Source: Cellulomonas humilata (GTDB taxonomy: Bacteria; Actinomycetota; Actinomycetes; Actinomycetales; Cellulomonadaceae). Taken from it: a stretch of DNA of 64,000 nt. Where the stretch lies: positions 1 to 64,000 of the forward strand of contig NZ_JAUSVB010000005.1 of NCBI RefSeq assembly GCF_030814415.1, read 5' to 3'. Below are positions 46,834-55,971 of this stretch, piece by piece. The stretch's first letter is position 1. Each line of letters starts with the position of its first letter. Below the pieces are notes generated by a model. That model worked only from the letters and a program-made list of their open reading frames with translations. It was not told the DNA's origin and made no database searches. Made by a program: the position numbers and the translations under genes.

Positions 46834-48282
46834 CCGACCACCTCCGACCTGCTGCTGCGCGATGCTCGCCTGGTGGACGGCGACGGACCCGTCGACGTCC
46901 TCCTCCGCGACGGCCGGGTGGTCGCCGTCGGACCACGGCTCGATGCCGGTAACGAGCAGGTGCCGCTCGACGGCCGGTGGCTCATGCCCGGTCTCTGGGA
47001 CGCGCACGTCCACCTGACCCAGTGGGCGCTCGCCCGGCGCCGGCTGGACGTCTCCGGGGCCACGTCCGCCGCGCACGCCGTCACGCTCGTCGCCGCGGCC
47101 CCGCCCCCGCCCCCGGGTACGGCACTCGTCGGCTTCGGGTTCCGCGACGGGCTCTGGCCCGACCAGCCGACGGCCGCGCTGCTCGACGCCGCCGTCGGGG
47201 ACCTGCCCGTCGTCCTCGTCTCCGGTGACCTGCACTGCGCCTGGGCCTCGACGGCCGGGCTCCGGTTCCTCGGCGTCGGCTCGCACCCCACCGGCCTGCT
47301 CCGGGAGTCCGAGTGGCTCCCACGGCAGGCGGCCGTCGACCACGTGCCCGACGACGTCGCCGACGCGCTCGTCGACGACGCCTCCGCCGCCGCGGCCGCA
47401 CGCGGGGTGGTCGGCATCGTCGACCTGGAGATCGCCGACAACGTGGCCGTCTGGCGTCGTCGCGTCGCTGCCCGACCCGCCCGGCTCCGCGTGCGCGCGG
47501 GGGTGTGGGAGGAGTTCCTCGACCGCGTCGTCCGCGAGGACCTGCACACCGGCGACGCCATCGGCGGGCTCGTCACGCAGGGCCCGGTGAAGGTCATCAC
47601 CGATGGCTCGCTCAACACGCGGACGGCCTTCTGCCACGACCCGTACGCCGGGCTGACCGGCCCGAACGCCCGCGGCATCCTCGCGGTGCCCCCGTCGCGG
47701 CTGGCTCCGCTCATGGCGCACGCCACCCGCCACGGTCTGCGCTGCGCGATCCACGCCATCGGCGACGCCGCGAACGCGCTGGCCCTCGACGCCTTCGCCG
47801 CGTCCGGTGCGACCGGGTCGATCGAGCACGCCCAGCTGGTGTCCTGGGAGGACGTCGAGCGGTTCGCGGCGCTCGGGGTGGTCGCCAGCGTGCAGCCCGA
47901 GCACGCCATGGACGACCGCGACGTCGCGGACCGCTACTGGACCGGTCGCACCGACCGCGCATTCGCCTTCGGCTCGCTCCATCGGGCGGGCGTCCGGCTG
48001 GCGCTGGGGTCCGACGCACCCGTCGCGCCCCTCGACCCGTGGGTCGCCGTCGACGCCGCGGTCAGCCGGTCCCGCGACGGGCGCGATGCCTGGCATCCCG
48101 AGCAGGCCATCGACCGTCGGGTCGCGCTGGAGTCCTCCGTCGACGGCCGCGGGCTGACCGTGGCGGTCGGGGCGCCCGCGGACCTCGTCGTGCTCGACGC
48201 CGACCCGCTCACCGCACCGCTGCGGGGGATGCCGGTGGCGGGCACCCTCGTCGCGGGCGAGTGGACGCACCGGGCGTTCTGA
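46822..48282 (+). CDS. Amidohydrolase family 3 (YtcJ-like)
   Basis: This 486-residue metal-dependent hydrolase has the N-terminal HxH in DAHVHLTQ, KVITDGSLNTRTAF, IHAIGDAANALALDAF, SIEHAQL and LGSDAPV, the landmarks of the YtcJ/NfdA group. Enzymes of the group cleave amide or formamide bonds, but most have no known substrate. The ATG directly touches the start codon of the nuclease gene on the other strand, so there is no room for a leader. It ends 30 bp before the alcohol dehydrogenase gene. Confidence 0.88.
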   Translation: MRTVPTTSDLLLRDARLVDGDGPVDVLLRDGRVVAVGPRLDAGNEQVPLDGRWLMPGLWDAHVHLTQWALARRRLDVSGATSAAHAVTLVAAAPPPPPGTALVGFGFRDGLWPDQPTAALLDAAVGDLPVVLVSGDLHCAWASTAGLRFLGVGSHPTGLLRESEWLPRQAAVDHVPDDVADALVDDASAAAAARGVVGIVDLEIADNVAVWRRRVAARPARLRVRAGVWEEFLDRVVREDLHTGDAIGGLVTQGPVKVITDGSLNTRTAFCHDPYAGLTGPNARGILAVPPSRLAPLMAHATRHGLRCAIHAIGDAANALALDAFAASGATGSIEHAQLVSWEDVERFAALGVVASVQPEHAMDDRDVADRYWTGRTDRAFAFGSLHRAGVRLALGSDAPVAPLDPWVAVDAAVSRSRDGRDAWHPEQAIDRRVALESSVDGRGLTVAVGAPADLVVLDADPLTAPLRGMPVAGTLVAGEWTHRAF

Positions 48283-48312
48283 CTCACTCGCCGGGTCGGC
48301 GAGGATGGGCGC

Positions 48313-49347
48313 ATGCGTGCCGTCGTGATCTCCGAGTTCGGCGTCCTCCCGACCGTGCGTGAGGTCCCGGCGCCGACCTGCCCCGACGACGGCGTCGTCC
48401 TGCGGGTCACCGCGACCGGCGTGTGCCGCTCCGACTGGCACGGCTGGCAGGGTCACGACGACGACATCACGCTCCCGCACGTGCCCGGGCACGAGCTGGC
48501 CGGGGTCGTCGTCGAGGTCGGCCCGCTGGTTGGTGCGTGGGCGCTCGGCGACGAGGTCACCGTGCCGTTCGTGTGCGCGTGCGGGTCCTGTGCCGCCTGT
48601 CTCGCGGGGGAGCAGCAGGTGTGCGAGCGGCAGCGCCAGCCGGGCTTCACCGACGACGGGTCGTTCGCCGAGCTCGTCGCGATCCACCACGCCGACGTGA
48701 ACCTGGTCCGTCTCCCGGACGGCATGTCCCCGGTCACCGCCGCCGGTCTGGGCTGCCGGTTCGCGACCGCCTACCGAGCCGTCACCGTCCACGGCCGGGT
48801 CCAGGCGGGGGACTGGGTCGCGGTGCACGGGTGCGGTGGCGTGGGTCTGTCGGCGGTCATGGTGGCCGTCGCCGCCGGTGCCCAGGTCGTCGCGATCGAC
48901 GTGTCACCCGTCGCCCGCGACGCCGCCCTCGCGATGGGTGCTGCCGTGGTCCTGGACGGCACCGGCGACGTCGCCGAGCAGGTCCACCGGGTGACCGGCG
49001 GGGGTGCGGCCGTCTCCCTGGACGCCCTGGGCAGCCGCGCCACCGCGACGGCGTCGATCCTGTCGCTCCGCCGCCGCGGCCGGCACGTCCAGGTCGGCCT
49101 CCTGCTCGGCGCCGACACCGCCCCACCGCTGCCGATGGGTCGCGTGATCGGGTGGGAGCTCGAGGTCTACGGCAGCCACGGCATGGCCGCCCACGAGTAC
49201 CCCGCGATGCTCACGCGCATCGCGTCCGGCGACCTCGACCCGTCCCGCCTGGTCGGACGCACGATCGGCCTCGACGAGGCACCGGCCGCGCTCGCAGCTC
49301 TCGGCGACGGCACCGGCGGCCCGGGAATGATGGTCGTCGTCCCCTGA
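48313..49347 (+). CDS. Zinc-dependent alcohol dehydrogenase
   Basis: This 344-residue MDR enzyme has the catalytic zinc ligands in [10 protein letters not shown] and GHELAG and the structural zinc cysteines in [17 protein letters not shown]. The NAD-binding motif is [10 protein letters not shown] near residue 177. It oxidises an alcohol; the substrate is unknown. GAGGAT with a 6-nt gap precedes the ATG, so it may have its own leaderless transcript despite lying close behind the amidohydrolase. Confidence 0.9.
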   Translation: MRAVVISEFGVLPTVREVPAPTCPDDGVVLRVTATGVCRSDWHGWQGHDDDITLPHVPGHELAGVVVEVGPLVGAWALGDEVTVPFVCACGSCAACLAGEQQVCERQRQPGFTDDGSFAELVAIHHADVNLVRLPDGMSPVTAAGLGCRFATAYRAVTVHGRVQAGDWVAVHGCGGVGLSAVMVAVAAGAQVVAIDVSPVARDAALAMGAAVVLDGTGDVAEQVHRVTGGGAAVSLDALGSRATATASILSLRRRGRHVQVGLLLGADTAPPLPMGRVIGWELEVYGSHGMAAHEYPAMLTRIASGDLDPSRLVGRTIGLDEAPAALAALGDGTGGPGMMVVVP

Positions 49348-49354
49348 ACGGGGG

Positions 49355-50342
49355 TCAGCCGCGTGGAGAACCTGACGTCGTCGCGACGGTCGCCTCCGCC
49401 TCGTCGACCGCGACAGTCGTGACCGCCGCCCGCGCAGCGTCGGCCGACCGGCGCCGTGCGGCACCCCACTGCGTCAGGCCGACACCCGCGAGCACGATCG
49501 CGCCGCCCACGGGCTCGTACCAGTGCAGCCCCTCGTGCAGCACGAGGACGCCGAGGGTCGTCGACACCAGCGGGATCACGTACGTGACGCTCGCTGTGAC
49601 GGTGGCTCCGGCGATGGCCAGGACGCGCCAGAACAGCACGTACGCCAGCCCGGTCCCGCCCAGGCCGAGCGCGAGCAGTGCCAGGGCCGGCGCCGGGGCG
49701 ACCGGTCCCACGAGCGGCGTGGAGACGGCGAACGGAAGGATCACCAGCGCACCGACCGCCAGCTGGATGGCGGGCAGGGCCACGTTCGACAGGCCCGTGC
49801 TGGTCAGTCGACGTCGGCTCCACGCGTTACCGAGGCCGTAGCAGAACGTGGCCCCCAGCAGCATGAGACCGCCGACGAGGTCGATCGCCCCGGAGTTCCA
49901 CACGCCCAGCAGCACCGCGATTCCCCCGAAGCCCAGCACCAGCCCGCCTACCTGCACCCGGTCCGGCCGCTCGCTGGGCAGCAGGAGCGCGACGAACACG
50001 GCGGTGAACAGGGGAGTCGTCGCGTTCACCAGGCCCGCGAGCACGGAGGTGACCCGCTGCTCGGCGAGCGCGAAGAGCACGAACGGGATCGCCGTCATGA
50101 TCGCGCCGACCATCACGAAGTCGCCGATCCGCCGCCGCTCGACGCGCACCCGCTCGCGCCGGATCAGCAGGATCACCGCGAGCAGCGCGAACCCGATGAT
50201 GATCCGGCCGAACGCCACCTGCGTCGGCGCGAAGGTCTGCAGCGCAGTCGCGATGAACAGGAAGCTGCAGCCCCAGAGCACCGCGAGCAGCAGGTACGGG
50301 CCGATCCAGCCGCGCGTCGAGGGGGCGAGGGAAGTCGCCCAC
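49355..50342 (-). CDS. EamA/DMT-family transporter, start region possibly frameshifted
   Basis: The protein has ten membrane segments and two EamA repeats (LWGCSFLFIATAL early; VTYVIPLVSTTLGVLVLHEGLHW late). The second half ends in a 40-residue cytoplasmic tail. The frame that encodes helix 1 has no ATG, GTG or TTG for over 100 bp upstream of that helix. GTG at 50342 in another frame would give a normal N-terminus if one base were absent from the five-G run at 50321-50325. Either the sequence carries a one-base insertion there or an unusual start is used. The substrate is unknown (drug/metabolite class). Confidence 0.75.
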
Positions 50343-50485
50343 GCATCATGCCCCCGACCACCGACACTCGACGCACGCCGTCGATGGGCTCTCTGACCAG
50401 CACAAATACGCCGAACATGACTCGAAACGCCTGAAAGTTCGCTACCGTGCGCGCAGCAACCAGGGCAACGCGAAGGAGCGAGCAC

Positions 50486-50974
50486 GTGGGATACCGGACC
50501 AGCACGGACGTGTACTTCCTTGACGCTCCGCCCGAGCGGGTCTGGGAGCTGGTCGCGGACCCGACGGTGATCGAGGAGCTCGTCGCGCACGGAGTCACGT
50601 TCGAGCCCGCGCCGGATGGTCCGGTCTCGACGGGCGACACCTGGGTGGAGGTGCACGGGCCCGAGTGCAACGACGACCGGGTGCCGTGGAAGGTGGTCGA
50701 GGCGCGCCCGCCGCAGATCGTCCGGCTGCACGGCTGGCAGTCGGCGATGCGTCAGGAGTCGACGTTCGAGCTCACGCCGCACGACGGCGGGACCATCCTC
50801 CGCACGCGGCTCACCCTGACGCCGACCCTACGGGGACGCTCCAAGGAGCGACCGCTGACGTGGCTCCTGTTCGCCGTCTGGATCCTCGGGTGGATGGTCG
50901 CGCGCGAGCCCGACCTGGTGAAGCAGAACCTCCCGGCACGGCTGCACGCGGTGGACGAGCCCTTGTCGTCATAG
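50486..50974 (+). CDS. SRPBCC (START/polyketide-cyclase-like) protein
   Basis: This 162-residue protein has the helix-grip layout of the SRPBCC superfamily: FLDAPPERVWELVADP at the start, a beta-strand core and a long C-terminal helix with hydrophobic WLLFAVWILGWMVA. That hydrophobic part could be a membrane anchor, though the helix is standard in the fold. GTG 50486 follows AAGGAG. The binding partner is unknown. TACCGT at 50443-50448 may be the -10. Confidence 0.8.
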   Translation: MGYRTSTDVYFLDAPPERVWELVADPTVIEELVAHGVTFEPAPDGPVSTGDTWVEVHGPECNDDRVPWKVVEARPPQIVRLHGWQSAMRQESTFELTPHDGGTILRTRLTLTPTLRGRSKERPLTWLLFAVWILGWMVAREPDLVKQNLPARLHAVDEPLSS

Positions 50975-50982
50975 GTCGTCAC

Positions 50983-50996
50983 GCGATATATATCGC
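50983..50996. promoter_or_regulatory. PadR operator overlapping the -10 region
   Basis: GCGATATATATCGC is a perfect 14-bp palindrome ending 2 bp before the padR ATG. The ATATAT core is well placed as a -10 element for a leaderless mRNA. Thus repressor and polymerase would compete for the same bases. Confidence 0.7.
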
Positions 50997-50998
50997 CC

Positions 50999-51346
50999 AT
51001 GGCGTTCCGGATGAGCGAGCAGGCGTACTACGTCCTGCTGTCGCTGGCCGAGGAGCCCCGGCACGGCTACGGCATCGTGCAGGCGGTCAAGGCGATGTCC
51101 GACGACCGCGTCCGCCTCGGCGCTGGCACCCTGTACGGCATCCTCGACCGCCTGGTCGAGGCCGGCTACACCGAGGCATCGGGAGAGATCGTCGTCGACG
51201 GCCGCGTCCGCCGCTACTACCGGCTCACCCCCGACGGCATGGCGGCCCTCACCGCCGAGACCGCCCGCCTGACCGACCTCGCGTCTCTGGCACGACGCGT
51301 GATCGCCGCCCGACCGACATCCCGCCCCGCCCTCGGGACGGCCTGA
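50999..51346 (+). CDS. PadR-family transcriptional regulator
   Basis: This 115-residue regulator has the PadR winged helix (SEQAYYVLLSLAEEPRHGYGIVQAV and GAGTLYGILDRLVEAGY) and the usual RRYYRLTPDG wing. The short C-terminal helix supports a dimer. The palindrome immediately upstream is probably its own operator. Its stop overlaps the ATG of a multi-pass membrane gene, so it is co-translated with the two membrane genes that follow. Confidence 0.93.
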   Translation: MAFRMSEQAYYVLLSLAEEPRHGYGIVQAVKAMSDDRVRLGAGTLYGILDRLVEAGYTEASGEIVVDGRVRRYYRLTPDGMAALTAETARLTDLASLARRVIAARPTSRPALGTA

Positions 51347-52443
51347 TGCGCAGCCTGGACCGGTCCGCGGCGTTCTGGCTGCGCGCCTACCCACCGGCCT
51401 GGCGGACGCAGCGCGCCGACGAGGTGACCGCTGTCCTGGTCGACCTCGCGCCCGACGGGGCACGACGGCTCGACGCCCGCACCGCCCTCGGCCTGCTGCG
51501 CGGTGGGGTCGCGACGCGCTGGCGGCTGACCCCGCCCCTGCGCGTCTACCTGCCGTACCGGATGCTCGACATCCGGGTCCCGGCGCAGTACCGGGAGTGG
51601 GTGCACCAGGACATCGCGACGCCCGGTGCCATGCGCCGGAACCTGACGGGCCGCCTCTGGCTGTTCGCCTTCCCGATCTACAACGCCCTGACGACCGACG
51701 CCCGGGACGTCACCCTCGTGATGTGGACGGTCGTGGGCGTCGCACTCCTCGCGACGCTGCTGTGCGTCCGCCCGGGCTTCGGGGTGCGGCGGAGGCTGCA
51801 GCACCACGCGGGCACGGGATCCAGAGTCCTCGGCTCGTCGGTCTGGGTGCGCACGTCCCGTGCGCGGGTGTCGGCCGGGCCGGGCGCTCGGGTGCTGGTG
51901 CTCCTGCTCGCGGTCGGCGCGGTGGCCTGGTCCGCCGCCGCGGTCCTCGCCCCGACGCGTCTCGGTGCGGTCCCGTGCGACGCTGCCGGTGCGCTGGCGT
52001 GCTGGGAGACCGTCGTCGTGGAGCGGGACTCCGCCGCCCTGATCACCGCCCCGATCGCGGCCGCGGCCCTCGCCGGCATCGCGATCGCGGTCGCGGTCCA
52101 CCGACGCCTGGGCCGCCACCTCGCCGACCGGCCGGACCAGCCCGCGCGGCACCTCGTCGGTCTGGCGCCCCACGCCGGCGTCGGCTTCACCCTGTGGGCG
52201 GGGCTCATCATCGCGGAGGCGTGGGCGGAGGCAACGGGTGCCTGGGTGCTCTCGCTCTCCGCGGTCGCCGCTCCGGCGTGCCTCCTGCTGCTCCCGGCGG
52301 CCGTCGTCGTCTGGCTCCGGTCCCGCACGGCGCCGGACCTCGCCCTCGTCGACCTCCGGCACGTCGCGTGGACGGGCCGCCCGGTGCAGGTGGACCGGTA
52401 CGACACGGAGCTCGTTCCCGCCCTCGCTCAGGAGAGCCGATGA
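51346..52443 (+). CDS. Multi-pass membrane protein, PadR-linked, paralogue A
   Basis: This 365-residue protein begins with a soluble 75-residue region (AFWLRAYPPAWRTQRADE, DARTALGLLRGGVATRW). It then has about six to seven hydrophobic segments and ends DLALVDLRHVAWTGRPVQ...YDTELVPAL. I do not recognise the family. The next gene product has the same plan, with shared ends and spacing. A small cysteine pair (VPCDAAGALACWE) lies in a loop. The ATG overlaps the padR stop and the stop overlaps the next ATG. Confidence 0.8.
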   Translation: MRSLDRSAAFWLRAYPPAWRTQRADEVTAVLVDLAPDGARRLDARTALGLLRGGVATRWRLTPPLRVYLPYRMLDIRVPAQYREWVHQDIATPGAMRRNLTGRLWLFAFPIYNALTTDARDVTLVMWTVVGVALLATLLCVRPGFGVRRRLQHHAGTGSRVLGSSVWVRTSRARVSAGPGARVLVLLLAVGAVAWSAAAVLAPTRLGAVPCDAAGALACWETVVVERDSAALITAPIAAAALAGIAIAVAVHRRLGRHLADRPDQPARHLVGLAPHAGVGFTLWAGLIIAEAWAEATGAWVLSLSAVAAPACLLLLPAAVVVWLRSRTAPDLALVDLRHVAWTGRPVQVDRYDTELVPALAQESR

Positions 52444-53549
52444 CCATCGACCCGCGCTTCGAGCGCTCCGTGCGCCGGTGGCTGCGGGCCTACCCGCGTC
52501 GTTGGCGACTCCGGAGGGCCGACGAGATGGTCGCGCTGCTCGCGGACCTCGCCGCCCCGGGAGCGACGCGCGTCGACGCGCGGACGGCCGCGGGGCTGGT
52601 CCGCGCGGGGTGGGCGACGCGCGCGCGGACCCGGCCGCCGCTGCGGCACGCGCTCGCGTACCGGCTGCTCGACCGTCGCGTGCCGGCCCAGCACCGGGGC
52701 TGGGTCCGCGACGACCTCGAGGGGGCGTGCGCGCCGCTGCGGGTGCTGGTCAACGTGTCGGCGGTGGTTCTCGTCGTCTCGGTGCTCCTGCCCCTGGCGA
52801 CCGGGGGGCGGCCGCACGCACCGTCGGCCGGCACGATGGCGGTCGTGCTGGGGATGTCCGTCGGCCTGCTGTCGCGCGGTCCGTGGCAGCAGCGCAAGCA
52901 GTCCCGCAAGCACCTGGTCGCGGAGCCGGGCGAGGAGGTCACGGCCGACACCCTCCTGTTCGGGATGGTCATGCGCGACCGGCTGACGGCGCGCGGGACG
53001 GCGGGGATGCTCGTGGTCGCCGTCGGGGTCGTCGGACTGTCGGCCGTCGTCGCGTGCCTCGTGGCTCCCACGAGGCTCGGTGTCGAGGGGTGCGGGGCCG
53101 GCTGCTTCGGGACGGTCACGGACCGGCGTGCCGGTGCGTCGCCCGTGCTCCTGGCCGTGCTCGGCGTTGCGCTCCTCGTAGGCGTGCTCGGATCGGTCCT
53201 CGCCGCTCGCCGCCTACGACGGCTGGTTCCCGCACGGCACCCGCAGCACGCCCGACGGCTGGTTCCTCCGACGGTGCGGCACGGCATGCTGCTCGGGACG
53301 ATCAGCCTCAACGTGGTCGGCATCGCCTGGATCGAAGGGACGGGGCGCGCGGACCTCTTCTTCTCCGTCGGGGTCGCGGCGGGTGCGCTGCTGACCCTGC
53401 CCGCACTGCTGATGGCCTGGCGCGCCGCCCGGACCGGCCCCGCCGATCTCGCGCTAGTCGATGTCCTGAGGATCGCCAGGGCGGGCACCGTCCCGCCCGT
53501 CGACACCTACCGCGAGGGCCTCGTCCCCGCGCTGGTCTCCACCGACTGA
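52440..53549 (+). CDS. Multi-pass membrane protein, PadR-linked, paralogue B
   Basis: This 369-residue protein parallels paralogue A. It has WLRAYPRRWRLRRADEM and ARTAAGLVRAGWATR at the start, several hydrophobic segments, and PTRLG before a cysteine-containing loop (GCGAGCFG). The end is DLALVDVLRIARAG...YREGLVPAL. About 40 residues (KQSRKHLVAEPGEEVT region) form a soluble loop. The two may form a heterodimeric membrane complex under PadR control. No enzyme motif is seen. Confidence 0.8.
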   Translation: MTIDPRFERSVRRWLRAYPRRWRLRRADEMVALLADLAAPGATRVDARTAAGLVRAGWATRARTRPPLRHALAYRLLDRRVPAQHRGWVRDDLEGACAPLRVLVNVSAVVLVVSVLLPLATGGRPHAPSAGTMAVVLGMSVGLLSRGPWQQRKQSRKHLVAEPGEEVTADTLLFGMVMRDRLTARGTAGMLVVAVGVVGLSAVVACLVAPTRLGVEGCGAGCFGTVTDRRAGASPVLLAVLGVALLVGVLGSVLAARRLRRLVPARHPQHARRLVPPTVRHGMLLGTISLNVVGIAWIEGTGRADLFFSVGVAAGALLTLPALLMAWRAARTGPADLALVDVLRIARAGTVPPVDTYREGLVPALVSTD

Positions 53550-53580
53550 GCACCTGGACCGGGCTCCGGCGCGCACTGGC

Positions 53581-53586
53581 TAGAAT
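53581..53586 (+). promoter_or_regulatory. -10 element of purSQ
   Basis: TAGAAT lies 43 bp before the purS start, a good match to the -10 consensus. No clear -35 is visible at 16-18 bp. Confidence 0.45.
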
Positions 53587-53629
53587 CGCCGCGACCCCCC
53601 ACCGCCGCGCGAACACCTGGAGCCCTTTC

Positions 53630-53884
53630 GTGGGACGAGTCGTCGTCGATGTCATGCCGAAGCCCGAGATCCTCGACCCGCAGGGCAAGGCCGTCGCCGG
53701 CGCCCTGCCGCGGCTCGGGTTCGGGCAGTTCGCGTCCGTCCGTCAGGGCAAGCGGTTCGAGCTCGAGGTCGACGGGCCGGTGACCGAGGAGATCCTCGCC
53801 GCGGCTCGTGAGGCCGGCGAGCACGTGCTGTCCAACCCGGTCATCGAGGACGTGGTCGCGGTCTACGAGGACACCGAGGCATGA
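53630..53884 (+). CDS. purS: Phosphoribosylformylglycinamidine synthase subunit PurS
   Basis: This 84-residue protein begins [21 protein letters not shown] and has [13 protein letters not shown], the PurS signatures. It bridges PurL and PurQ in step four of purine synthesis. GTG 53630 follows GGAG. The stop overlaps the purQ start (ATGA). PurL is not downstream. Confidence 0.95.
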   Translation: MGRVVVDVMPKPEILDPQGKAVAGALPRLGFGQFASVRQGKRFELEVDGPVTEEILAAAREAGEHVLSNPVIEDVVAVYEDTEA

Positions 53885-54576
53885 CTCGCATCGGCGTCGT
53901 CACCTTCCCCGGCACGCTCGACGACCGCGACGCCGCCCGCGCGGTCCGCCTCGCGGGCGCCGAGGCCGTCTCCCTGTGGCACGGTGACGCCGACCTGCAC
54001 GGGGTCGACGCGGTCGTCCTGCCCGGTGGCTTCTCCTACGGCGACTACCTGCGCGCCGGTGCCATCAGCCGGTTCGCGCCGGTCATGGGCGAGATCGTCG
54101 ACGCCGCGCACAAGGGTCTGCCGGTGCTGGGCATCTGCAACGGCTTCCAGGTCCTCACCGAGGCGCACCTGCTGCCCGGCTCGATGATCAAGAACGACCA
54201 CCTGCACTTCGTGTGCCGCGAGCAGGTCCTCTCGGTCGACAACGTCGACACGGCCTGGACCCGCGACTACACGGCGGGGGAGCACATCACGATCCCGCTG
54301 AAGAACCAGGACGGGCAGTACGTCGCCGACGAGCACACGCTCGACGAGCTGGAGGGCGAGGGCCGCGTGGTCTTCCGCTACCAGGGCTGGAACCCGAACG
54401 GGTCGCGCCGCGGCATCGCCGGGATCTCGAACGCGGCGGGCAACGTCGTCGGCCTCATGCCGCACCCCGAGCACGCGGTCGAGCCCGGCTTCGGGCCGGA
54501 CGGTGCCCAGGGTCCGCGCACCGGCACGGACGGGCTGCGCTTCTTCACGTCGGTCCTCAAGGCCCTCGTCGGCTGA
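53881..54576 (+). CDS. purQ: Phosphoribosylformylglycinamidine synthase glutaminase PurQ
   Basis: This 231-residue class-I glutaminase has the nucleophile cysteine in LGICNGFQ, the oxyanion loop [10 protein letters not shown] and the catalytic His/Glu in MPHPEHA. It supplies ammonia to PurL, which is not encoded in the window. It is coupled to purS. Confidence 0.97.
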   Translation: MTRIGVVTFPGTLDDRDAARAVRLAGAEAVSLWHGDADLHGVDAVVLPGGFSYGDYLRAGAISRFAPVMGEIVDAAHKGLPVLGICNGFQVLTEAHLLPGSMIKNDHLHFVCREQVLSVDNVDTAWTRDYTAGEHITIPLKNQDGQYVADEHTLDELEGEGRVVFRYQGWNPNGSRRGIAGISNAAGNVVGLMPHPEHAVEPGFGPDGAQGPRTGTDGLRFFTSVLKALVG

Positions 54577-54579
54577 GCG

Positions 54580-55557
54580 TTGACCACCAGCATCACGCTC
54601 GTCGACTGGGACGACCCCGACGCCCTCCGCCTGCGCACCGCCCAGCAGGCTGAGCTGCTCGCCCTGTACGGCGAGGAGGACATCGGCGCCTCGATGACCG
54701 GCGAGAGCATCGTCGCGATGCTCCTCGTGCGGGTCGACGGCGAGGCCGTGGCGTGTGGCGCGATCCGCGACGCGTCCGCCGAGCTCGGCGAGGGCGTCGG
54801 CGAGCTGAAGCGCATGTTCGTCACCCCGGAGCACCGCGGCCGCGGGCACTCCCGCGCGGTGGTCCGGGAGCTCGAGCGTCTCGCGCTGGACAAGGGCTTC
54901 CACCGGCTCGTCCTGGAGACCGGCGTGCTGCAGGCGTCGGCGATCGGGCTCTACCTGAGCGAGGGCTACCGCTCGATCCCGAACTTCGGTGAGTACGCGG
55001 CCGAGTCTGAGTCGCGCTGCTTCGGCAAGGACCTCGGACCGACACCCGCCAGGACCCCTGGCACCGGCCAGCGGCCCACCGTCACGCTCACGCACGCCGA
55101 GTGGTCCGACCCCGTGGCGACGGCGCTGCGCCTGGCGATGTGGCGGGACATCGAGGTGCGGTACCCGGAGATCGCCGCGAGCACCCCGGGCGGTTTCGAC
55201 GTCGACGATCCCCGGCAGGGCGTCGGTGCCCTGAGCACCGTCCTCGCGTGGATCGACGGCCGCGCGGTCGGTTGTGCGACCCTGCGCGCGGCGCGCGACG
55301 GCTATCCCGCCGGTTCGGTCGAGCTCAAGAAGGTCTGGGTCGACGAGTCCGCTCGCGGCTCCGGTGCAGCCCGTGCCCTGCTCGGAGCGATCGAGGACGA
55401 CGCCCGCGCGCACGGACTGACCTCCGTCGTCCTGCAGACCGGCATCCGACAGCCCGAGGCCGTCTCGTTGTACCTGTCCGCCGGCTACCGACCCGTGGTG
55501 CCCTTCTTCGACTTCGCGGGCGACTTCCTCTCGCTCTGGATGGCCAAGGACGTCTGA
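54580..55557 (+). CDS. Tandem GNAT acetyltransferase (two domains)
   Basis: This 325-residue protein has two GNAT domains, one in residues 1-145 (MFVTPEHRGRGHSRAVV) and one in about 165-325 (VWVDESARGSGAARALL). Both have a C-terminal motif of the type LETGVLQASAIGLYLSEGY and LQTGIRQPEAVSLYLSAGY. Both acetyl-CoA loops look complete, so both may be active. The TTG start at 54580 lies 3 bp after purQ. The substrate is unknown. Confidence 0.85.
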   Translation: MTTSITLVDWDDPDALRLRTAQQAELLALYGEEDIGASMTGESIVAMLLVRVDGEAVACGAIRDASAELGEGVGELKRMFVTPEHRGRGHSRAVVRELERLALDKGFHRLVLETGVLQASAIGLYLSEGYRSIPNFGEYAAESESRCFGKDLGPTPARTPGTGQRPTVTLTHAEWSDPVATALRLAMWRDIEVRYPEIAASTPGGFDVDDPRQGVGALSTVLAWIDGRAVGCATLRAARDGYPAGSVELKKVWVDESARGSGAARALLGAIEDDARAHGLTSVVLQTGIRQPEAVSLYLSAGYRPVVPFFDFAGDFLSLWMAKDV

Positions 55558-55862
55558 GCGGCGGCCACCCGGGCGACCTCGGCGAACCGCATCCACTCGT
55601 CCTCCAGCGAGGACGGCAGCGCGACCCAGTCGTGGAACAGCCGGCCGCTGTCCCCGGGCGACCACACGGCGGCCCCGGGCAGCGCGAGCGCCTCCGCGAA
55701 CGCGTCGGTGTCCCGGCCGAGCTTCACCGCGAGCCTGTCCCCGCCCACGTGCGCGGCGAACATGGTCGACCGGACCTTGAGGATCGGCCGCCCCATCATC
55801 TGTGCGCGCGTGGCGCCGCGGGCGACCAGGTCGTCGGCCATCGCCTCGTAGTCGCTCTCCAT
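55485..55862 (-). CDS. TfoX-N-terminal-like small protein
   Basis: This 125-residue protein has a core (MGRPILKVRSTMFAAHVGG, LAVKLG, PGDSGRLFHDWVALP) like the TfoX N-terminal/MmcQ-type fold. Its last 25 residues are encoded in DNA that also encodes the end of the tandem GNAT, a 73-bp convergent overlap. CATGCT with a 6-nt gap precedes the ATG on the minus strand. The function is unknown. Confidence 0.7.
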   Translation of the reverse strand: MESDYEAMADDLVARGATRAQMMGRPILKVRSTMFAAHVGGDRLAVKLGRDTDAFAEALALPGAAVWSPGDSGRLFHDWVALPSSLEDEWMRFAEVARVAAAQTSLAIQSERKSPAKSKKGTTGR

Positions 55863-55971
55863 GGTCCGAGCATGCCCGGTGCCTCCGACATGCGGCAGCC
55901 GCGACCCCGACCTACCGTGGCCGGGCCGCCGCGGTCAGCAGCCCCGTGAGCGCGCTGGTGGAGGAGGACGC

